A stretch of DNA of 64,000 bases. It comes from JARBUG01 sp035628915. GTDB lineage: Bacteria > Bacillota > Sulfobacillia > Symbiobacteriales > Symbiobacteriaceae. The notes beneath the pieces were generated by a model. It did no database searches. It was given only the letters and a program-made list of their open reading frames with translations, and was not told the origin of the DNA. Below, in pieces: positions 58,860-64,000 of this stretch. A program made the translations under genes and the position numbers. The stretch's first letter is position 1. Each line of letters opens with the position of its first letter. The stretch lies in contig DASPIW010000057.1 in assembly GCA_035628915.1 (NCBI GenBank), positions 62,001 to 126,000 on the forward strand. The letters are read 5' to 3'.

Positions 58860-58894
58860 GGGGGCACCCCCAATCTCATTTTGTAGATGTTCGT

Positions 58895-59551
58895 TTACAA
58901 CAGGCCCTTTCGGCGACGGTCCCGTTGCTCGGCGAAAATGTAGCGGATAATGACGTCACGATCCCGTTCGTCGAGCCCGACAAACCGGACGCCCATCCAG
59001 AACTCCCGCGGGCTCAGCTGGTGGACCAGCCGGATCACTTCGCCCACCGCGTGGACCACCCGGTCGCCCACCTCCAGGTGGATGTCCAACTGCGTCCCCG
59101 GCGGGTATTGATCCGGGCACAGAATTTGTGCCCCGTTTCCGCTGATGTCCCGTGTATGGCTCCGAAAGACGCCCCCCGGGCGGGCCGCGTTATCCGGCGT
59201 ACTGACCACGTAGTAGAGCAGCTTCAGCTCGGCGTCGAGCCGAACGAAATCGCGCTGCTGAAATCGCTCTACCTGCTTGGCCTCCGGCAGTGCCACGGTA
59301 ATCAAAGGAACGGAGGCGGGATCCACCCGGGTCACCCGCGTGGCAAACGCCAGGCGGGCCAGTCCCTTAACGGCGTACTCCAGGCGCACGGTATCGCCCG
59401 GGGCGAGCGGCACCAGCTTGCCACCCACGGAAGGGTGCACCACCGTGATTCCGTCATGGCCGGCATCCTCCACATACGTTGAGTACGCCGCCGCAAACGG
59501 CCCGGTCAGGAGTTTGAGTTCGACTTTTTGGTTGATGTTAGGCAGTTCCAA
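58895..59551 (-). CDS. PilZ-domain flagellar brake protein (YcgR/YpfA-like)
   Basis: 218-aa cyclic-di-GMP receptor. The N-terminal YcgR_2-type domain (VELKLLTGPFAAAYSTYVED) precedes a PilZ domain with both nucleotide-binding motifs: RxxxR in QQRDFVRLDA and DxSxxG in TRDISGNGAQIL. Bacillus homologue YpfA/MotI (DgrA) slows the flagellar stator when bound. TTG at 59551 with GGGGAGGAGG upstream is preferred to the longer frame, which runs through a repeat. Its place between flhG and sigD links c-di-GMP to motility. Confidence 0.9.
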   Translation of the reverse strand: MELPNINQKVELKLLTGPFAAAYSTYVEDAGHDGITVVHPSVGGKLVPLAPGDTVRLEYAVKGLARLAFATRVTRVDPASVPLITVALPEAKQVERFQQRDFVRLDAELKLLYYVVSTPDNAARPGGVFRSHTRDISGNGAQILCPDQYPPGTQLDIHLEVGDRVVHAVGEVIRLVHQLSPREFWMGVRFVGLDERDRDVIIRYIFAEQRDRRRKGLL

Positions 59552-59564
59552 CGGTGTCCTCCTC

Positions 59565-59637
59565 CCCTTCTCGGCGCTGACGCGCCATTTACGGGTGCCG
59601 TGCGGCCTCGCCGCTGCGCGGCGCCGCACTTGACTAG
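59565..59637 (-). repeat. ~70-bp intergenic repeat, copy 1
   Basis: From CCCTTCTCGGCGCTGACGCG through CCATTTACGGGTGCCGTGCG to GCACTTGACTAG. It is the inverted, nearly identical counterpart of 63803-63876. It starts at the flhG stop codon and ends just before the PilZ ribosome site. It contains a GCGGC...GCCGC hairpin. Confidence 0.85.
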
Positions 59638-60524
59638 CGCCACTTGGCAAATACGCGGCTCAGCCGATCGAAGAAAAGCGGCACGCCCGCTTTCGGATTC
59701 TCCGGATCGCCCAACAGCCGGCCGGCGATGCTGCGGATCGCCATGCTGGCAGCGCTGTTGGGCGTCGCGAGGAAGAACGGCTGTTGATTTCGCACGCACC
59801 GTGGCACCTCCCGGTCCACCGGAATGGCGCCCAGGTACTCGGTGGAAGCGCCCAGAAACCGGAGCATGGCCGTGCTGAGGCGGGCTGCGGCTTCATCGGC
59901 TTCCGCCCGGCTCTCGACCTGGTTGACGATCAGTTTGATGTCCGCTGCCGGGTTCTTCTGCACCACAGACTTGATCAGTGCGTAAGCGTCGGTCATGGCC
60001 GTGGGCTCGGGGGTCGTCACCACCAGCACCATGTCTGCTGCCAACACGAAGTTTCGGACGCTCCGGCCCAGACCGGCGCCGGTGTCCACGACCAGGAAAT
60101 CCGCCCGGGACTCCAGCCTGCGCAGGCTCTGGATAAACCGCTGGAGATCGGTCTCGGACAGGTCCGCCAGGTTGCCCATGCCGGAGCCCCCGGCAATCAG
60201 CTTCAGGGCGCCCGGCCCTTCGTAAATCACGTCCAGAATGTCTGCCGCGCCGGAAAGGGCGTGGCCCAGGTGCTTCTGCGGAACTGTGCCAAGCAGCACG
60301 TCCACGTTAGCCAATCCCAGGTCCGCGTCCAGCACCATCACTTCCTGTCCCAGCGCCATCAGCGCGTAGGACAGGTTCACCGATATGTTCGTTTTCCCGA
60401 CGCCGCCCTTGCCGCTGGTCACCGCCAGCACCCGAGCCCGCCGTGTGGGCCGCCGCACATTTGCAGCCGACTCCACTTTGAGCTTGTCCGCAATCTGCCG
60501 CAGCCGTTCTGCCTGGTCCCTCAT
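59634..60524 (-). CDS. flhG: Flagellar number regulator FlhG (MinD-like ATPase)
   Basis: ParA/MinD-type ATPase that works with FlhF to set number and position of flagella. The N-terminal FlhF-activating segment DQAERLRQIADKL is present. Deviant Walker A is TSGKGGVGKTN, then VLDADLGLANVDVLLG, FLVVDTGAGLG and VVTTPEPTAMTDAYALIK. 296 aa is the family length; the C-terminus lacks a clear amphipathic membrane helix. It follows flhF by three bases. Confidence 0.95.
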   Translation of the reverse strand: MRDQAERLRQIADKLKVESAANVRRPTRRARVLAVTSGKGGVGKTNISVNLSYALMALGQEVMVLDADLGLANVDVLLGTVPQKHLGHALSGAADILDVIYEGPGALKLIAGGSGMGNLADLSETDLQRFIQSLRRLESRADFLVVDTGAGLGRSVRNFVLAADMVLVVTTPEPTAMTDAYALIKSVVQKNPAADIKLIVNQVESRAEADEAAARLSTAMLRFLGASTEYLGAIPVDREVPRCVRNQQPFFLATPNSAASMAIRSIAGRLLGDPENPKAGVPLFFDRLSRVFAKWR

Positions 60525-60527
60525 ATG

Positions 60528-61724
60528 CTAAACCCCTAGAATGGCCCGAGTGATGGTTTCCGGATTGGCAACCTCAATATCGTCCGGCACGTTCTGCCCG
60601 TTGGTCACGTACGAGAGCGGCCGCTTATACTTGTGGACGATATTGTAAATCAGCCCGGGTGCTACAGCTTCGTCCCATTTGGTGAACAGGAAGTGATCAA
60701 ACCCCATGGGCAGGTAATGGTCCACGATCATGGAGGCATCCCGGTGGCTGCACGTCAGCGACAGGACGAGGTAAGTCTCCGAAGGTTCCAGGACATCCAG
60801 GTAGGCCTTCAGTTCGTTCATGTGCGCCCGGTTGCGGGGGCTCCGCCCCGCCGTGTCGACGAGGATCAGATCCTTGTCCTGAAAGCTCGCCAGGGCGCCC
60901 CTGACTTCCGAGGGGTCATAGACCACTTCGAGGGGCACGCCGATGATCTCGCTATATGTGCGCAGTTGCTCCACAGCGGCAATCCGATAAGTATCAGCCG
61001 TAATCAGGGCGACCCGCCGCCCCTGGTTCAGCGCCAGATGTGCGGCCAGCTTGGCAAGCGTCGTGGTCTTGCCTACACCCGTGGGCCCGACCAGTGCGAC
61101 AACGCGCCCCGCGGGGCTGACCGTCTGCACGCCGCTCAAATCCTTGACCATCAGCATGCGGGCCAGTTCATTGGCCTCGGTCCAGTCACCGTTACCCTTG
61201 GCGATGCGGCTGCGAACCCGGGACAGCAGCGATGAGGCCACATCATCCTCCACCCCGCCTTTTTTCAAGGCGGCCAGGAGCTCCCGCGCCTGCGGCTCCA
61301 GCGGTCGGGCGGACGATGGCTGCTCGAGCCTTGACATGATCTGCCCCATCATGGCCCTCATGTCGGAGATCTCACCCCGGAAGGCCGACATCTCATCCAT
61401 GGCGGCAGGGGCCGCCCGGTCGGCAGGGGCCTCGGACGGCTGCGCTGGCGGCTCCGGCGCCACAGGCGCCAGCTGCCGGACAGGGCCCGGGGCATGCACC
61501 GGCGGTGCGGGCCGGGAAGCGCCGCCGGCCGCGACGGCCTTCTCGGTCAGGGGTCGCTCCTCCACCGCAGCCATCACCTGGATCATTCGGCTGCCAAAGA
61601 GCCCAAAGACTCCGCCCACCCTGATCTCGCTGGTGTGCAGAATCACCGCCTCGGCCCCGAGTTCTGCCTTCACCTGCACCATCGCTTCCGGCAACGTTCT
61701 GGCGACGAATTTCTTCACGCGCAC
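60528..61724 (-). CDS. flhF: Flagellar biosynthesis GTPase FlhF (SRP-type)
   Basis: Signal-recognition-particle-like GTPase positioning flagella. N-terminal basic domain (VKKFVARTLPEAMVQVKAEL), a Pro/Ala-rich linker (~residues 65-110), then the NG domain with P-loop GPTGVGKTTTLAKL, TADTYRIAAVEQL, LVDTAGRSPRN and TKWDEAVAPG. 398 aa. GTG at 61724 begins directly after the flhA stop. Confidence 0.96.
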   Translation of the reverse strand: MRVKKFVARTLPEAMVQVKAELGAEAVILHTSEIRVGGVFGLFGSRMIQVMAAVEERPLTEKAVAAGGASRPAPPVHAPGPVRQLAPVAPEPPAQPSEAPADRAAPAAMDEMSAFRGEISDMRAMMGQIMSRLEQPSSARPLEPQARELLAALKKGGVEDDVASSLLSRVRSRIAKGNGDWTEANELARMLMVKDLSGVQTVSPAGRVVALVGPTGVGKTTTLAKLAAHLALNQGRRVALITADTYRIAAVEQLRTYSEIIGVPLEVVYDPSEVRGALASFQDKDLILVDTAGRSPRNRAHMNELKAYLDVLEPSETYLVLSLTCSHRDASMIVDHYLPMGFDHFLFTKWDEAVAPGLIYNIVHKYKRPLSYVTNGQNVPDDIEVANPETITRAILGV

Positions 61725-63791
61725 TTACGCATTCACCATCCCTATTGCCTCGACTTCGAGGTTGGGATCCATTTCGTTATATGACAAAACGATTAACTTC
61801 GGTAATGAACGCTCCGTGATCCGCTTGAAGTAGGGGCGAATGGCCGGAGAGGTCAGCACCAGCGGCGCCGAGCCCAGGGCGGCCATGTCCCCTGCCAGCC
61901 GCATCAGCGAATTCAGCAGCCGGTGGATCGTCTCGGGCTCCAGGTTCAAATAGGTGCCGCCGGGCTGCCGGTCGATCGCCGCGGCAATCCGGTTTTCCAG
62001 ATCCGGATGCACGGTGATGACCCGCACCTTTCCCGACAGGCCCAACTGCCGGGCGATGGACCGGGAAAGCCCCGCCCGGACCAGTTCGGTCAACGCCTCA
62101 AGATCCTTGGTGCCGGCTCCATAGTCGGCCAGGGTCTCGAAAATGGTGACCAGATCCCGAATGGAGATCGACTCCCGCAGCAGGTTCTGCAGCACTTTCT
62201 GCATTTCGCCGAGCGTCAGGGCCCGCTGCAGTTCCTCCACCACCGCCGGGTGGGACTCCTTGATCATGTCGAGGAGCTGCTTCACTTCCTGGCGGCCCAG
62301 CAGTTCGTGGGCGTGCCGGCGGATGATCTCCGTCAAATGGGTGGCGACGACTGCCGGCGGATCGACCACCGTGTAGCCCGCCAGCTCTGCCCGTTCCCGG
62401 TCCGCTTCGGCGACCCACAGGGCCGGCAGGCCAAAGGCCGGTTCTCTGGTTTCCAGGCCGGGCACCGGCTGGATCACGGTACCTGGGTCCATCGCCAAAA
62501 AGTGGTCTGGTAATAATTCGCCCTGAGCCACTTCAATGCCTTTCAGTTTTATCACATATTGGTTTGGTTTCAGGCTCATATTGTCACGAACCCGGATATA
62601 CGGAAGTACTAAGCCCAAGTCGAGGGCGGTCTGCCGGCGAATCATGACCACCCGTTCCATCAGGTCGCCGCCCATATTGGTATCGGCCAGGGCGAGCAAG
62701 CCGTAGCCGAGTTCGATTTCGAGCGGATCGATCTGCAGCAGGGCCAGCACGTTTTCCGGCTTGCGCTCTTCGGCGGCAGCCGCCACCTGCACGTCGCTCT
62801 CGGCCCGCTGCTTCTCATCCGCCGCCGCCCGCCTTGCCGCCCGCGTCAACTGCCACGCCAGGAAGAGTACAACCGCCGACAGGATCAGGAAGGGCGTCGG
62901 CGGCAGACCCGGCACCAGGCCCAGGGCGCCGATGGTCGCGCCGGTCAGGTAAAGCACCCGGGGCTGGCGCATAAGCTGGCCGACCAGTTCCTGGCCCAGG
63001 TTCCCGTCCGAAGCCGCCCGGGTGACGACGATGCCGGTCGCCGTGGAGATCAACAGGGCGGGAATCTGGCTGACCAGGCCGTCGCCCACGGTCAGCAGGG
63101 CGAAGCGCTGCAGTGCGGCCGTCGCGTCGAGCCCCAGCATCAGCACGCCGACGGCGATGCCCCCCAGCAGGTTGATCACGTTGATGATCATGCCGGCGAT
63201 GGCGTCGCCCTTGACGAACTTGGACGCGCCGTCCATGGCGCCGTAAAAGTCCGCTTCCTGTTCGATGGACCGGCGCCGGGCGCGGGCCTCGTTCTCTGTT
63301 ATCAGCCCGGCGTTCAGGTCGGCGTCAATGGCCATCTGCTTGCCCGGCATGGCATCCAGCGTAAAGCGGGCCGCCACTTCCGAGACGCGCTCGGCGCCCC
63401 GGGTAATCACGACAAATTGGATGATGACCAGGATCAGGAAGACGACGAAGCCGACCACCGCGTTACCGCCGACTACGAACTCGCCGAAGGCCGTAATCAC
63501 CTGCGGCGCTTCCGCACCGCTGAGGATGATGCGCGTCGACGAGACGTTCAGCGACAGGCGGAAGAGCGTCGTGATCAAGAGCAGCGTCGGGAAGACCGAG
63601 AACTGCAGTGGCTCGGTATTATAGATCGCGACGAGGACTATGCCGACCGAAACGGTCAGGTTGAGCGCCAGCAGCACATCCACCAGGCCGGCGGGCACGG
63701 GGATCACCAGCATGGCCACCACCAGCACGATGACCAGGGCGATCAGGATATCGCTGTACTTGCTCAGGTTCACGGCCCCGCGTGACGGCAT
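61725..63791 (-). CDS. flhA: Flagellar export-gate protein FlhA
   Basis: Membrane component of the flagellar type III export gate. Eight N-terminal membrane helices; the FHIPEP-like loop is conserved around ARFTLDAMPGKQMAIDADLN and EADFYGAMDGASKFVKGDAI. A cytoplasmic C-domain from about residue 340 ends VLTSPAIRPYFKRITERSLP. 688 aa, a typical size. It lies between flhB and flhF. A repeat copy occupies the gap to flhB. Confidence 0.97.
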   Translation of the reverse strand: MPSRGAVNLSKYSDILIALVIVLVVAMLVIPVPAGLVDVLLALNLTVSVGIVLVAIYNTEPLQFSVFPTLLLITTLFRLSLNVSSTRIILSGAEAPQVITAFGEFVVGGNAVVGFVVFLILVIIQFVVITRGAERVSEVAARFTLDAMPGKQMAIDADLNAGLITENEARARRRSIEQEADFYGAMDGASKFVKGDAIAGMIINVINLLGGIAVGVLMLGLDATAALQRFALLTVGDGLVSQIPALLISTATGIVVTRAASDGNLGQELVGQLMRQPRVLYLTGATIGALGLVPGLPPTPFLILSAVVLFLAWQLTRAARRAAADEKQRAESDVQVAAAAEERKPENVLALLQIDPLEIELGYGLLALADTNMGGDLMERVVMIRRQTALDLGLVLPYIRVRDNMSLKPNQYVIKLKGIEVAQGELLPDHFLAMDPGTVIQPVPGLETREPAFGLPALWVAEADRERAELAGYTVVDPPAVVATHLTEIIRRHAHELLGRQEVKQLLDMIKESHPAVVEELQRALTLGEMQKVLQNLLRESISIRDLVTIFETLADYGAGTKDLEALTELVRAGLSRSIARQLGLSGKVRVITVHPDLENRIAAAIDRQPGGTYLNLEPETIHRLLNSLMRLAGDMAALGSAPLVLTSPAIRPYFKRITERSLPKLIVLSYNEMDPNLEVEAIGMVNA

Positions 63792-63802
63792 GGTCCGACC
63801 TC

Positions 63803-63876
63803 CTAGTCTAGTGCGGCACTACGCAGCGGCGAGGCCGCACGGCACCCGTAAATGGCGCGTCAGCGCCGAGAAGGGC
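63803..63876 (+). repeat. ~70-bp intergenic repeat, copy 2 (inverse)
   Basis: CTAGTCTAGTGCGGCAC, then GCGGCGAGGCCGCACGGCAC, then CCGTAAATGGCGCGTCAGCG and CCGAGAAGGG: the inverse of copy 1 at 59565-59637, with a few differences near the GCGGC hairpin. It lies between flhB and flhA. Confidence 0.85.
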
Positions 63877-63886
63877 GGTAACGGCA

Positions 63887-64000
63887 CTAGTAACCCCTCT
63901 GCTTCAGCTGGTAGACGTAGGCGAGCACCTCGGCCACGGCCTGGAACAGATCGGGGGGGATCTCCTGTCCAATGTCGGTCACCTTGAATAACTGCCGGGC
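63887..64000 (-). CDS. flhB: FlhB, C-terminal end (partial)
   Basis: Last 37 codons of the flagellar export substrate-switch protein. ARQLFKVTDIGQEIPPDLFQ followed by AVAEVLAYVYQLKQRG matches the conserved end of the FlhB cytoplasmic domain (IGQEIPxxLYxAVAEVLAYVY). The NPTH autocleavage site and membrane part lie outside the window. Confidence 0.93.
   Translation of the reverse strand, partial: ARQLFKVTDIGQEIPPDLFQAVAEVLAYVYQLKQRGY

Overview
The window is a GC-rich bacterial chromosome segment in which nearly all genes run on the minus strand. Only three genes run on the plus strand: a lipoprotein, an M20 peptidase and a small receiver-like protein. Gram-positive PolC, a Spo0E-like phosphatase, a T-box leader, the SigD/FlhF/FlhG set and the gene order point to a high-GC Firmicute. 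Symbiobacterium or a relative is my best guess, by inference only. Read from high to low coordinates, the backbone follows the Bacillus/Clostridium supercluster: flhB-flhA-flhF-flhG-pilZ-sigD-fapA, rpsB-tsf-pyrH-frr-uppS-cdsA-dxr-rseP-ispG-proS, polC, rimP-nusA-ylxR-ylxQ-infB-ylxP-rbfA-nrnA-truB-ribF, rpsO, pnp, M16 peptidase, dut.

Region 1 (1-2930) holds the start of cheA, two cheW paralogues of equal length and a Spo0E-like gene with Spo0A-box-like sites upstream. Region 2 (2928-19210) is information processing: dUTPase, M16 peptidase, PNPase, S15, RsuA-type pseudouridine synthase, RibF, TruB, NrnA, RbfA, YlxP, IF2, YlxQ, YlxR, NusA and RimP. An ECF sigma/anti-sigma pair is inserted between rpsO and pnp. 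A good promoter followed by two terminator-like hairpins precedes rimP-nusA-infB.

Region 3 (19222-25790) is accessory: a membrane protein, an ADP-ribosylglycohydrolase, a HAD phosphatase between two DUF4149-like membrane proteins, an NBR1-like Ig-domain protein with a (Asp-Pro)n tail, a lipoate ligase-family protein and a lipoprotein. Region 4 (25841-40430) has PolC, MgtC, a glycosyltransferase, a complete Mn/Zn ABC transporter with one permease fused to a DtxR-like domain, a decayed patch (group II intron 5' fragment plus FtsX-type permease remnant), an M20 peptidase, a TPP enzyme and a cupredoxin.

Region 5 (40501-53060) has T-box-controlled proS of the archaeal/eukaryotic-like type, then isoprenoid (ispG, dxr, uppS) and lipid (cdsA) genes, rseP, and the rpsB-tsf-pyrH-frr translation block. 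Region 6 (53152-64000) has two small or unknown genes, accessory flagellar-operon genes, FapA, SigD, a PilZ protein, FlhG, FlhF, FlhA and the end of FlhB.

Two non-coding repeat families stand out. One is an inverted-repeat element with CCACGGAG arms and, in the longer copies, an AT-rich core (four copies). The other is a roughly 70-bp repeat, one copy on each side of flhG-flhF-flhA in opposite orientation. I saw no tRNA, rRNA, CRISPR array or complete insertion sequence. No clearly new multi-gene system is evident. The best leads are the repeat families, the intron and pseudogene scar, the nusA-operon leader and the permease-regulator fusion.
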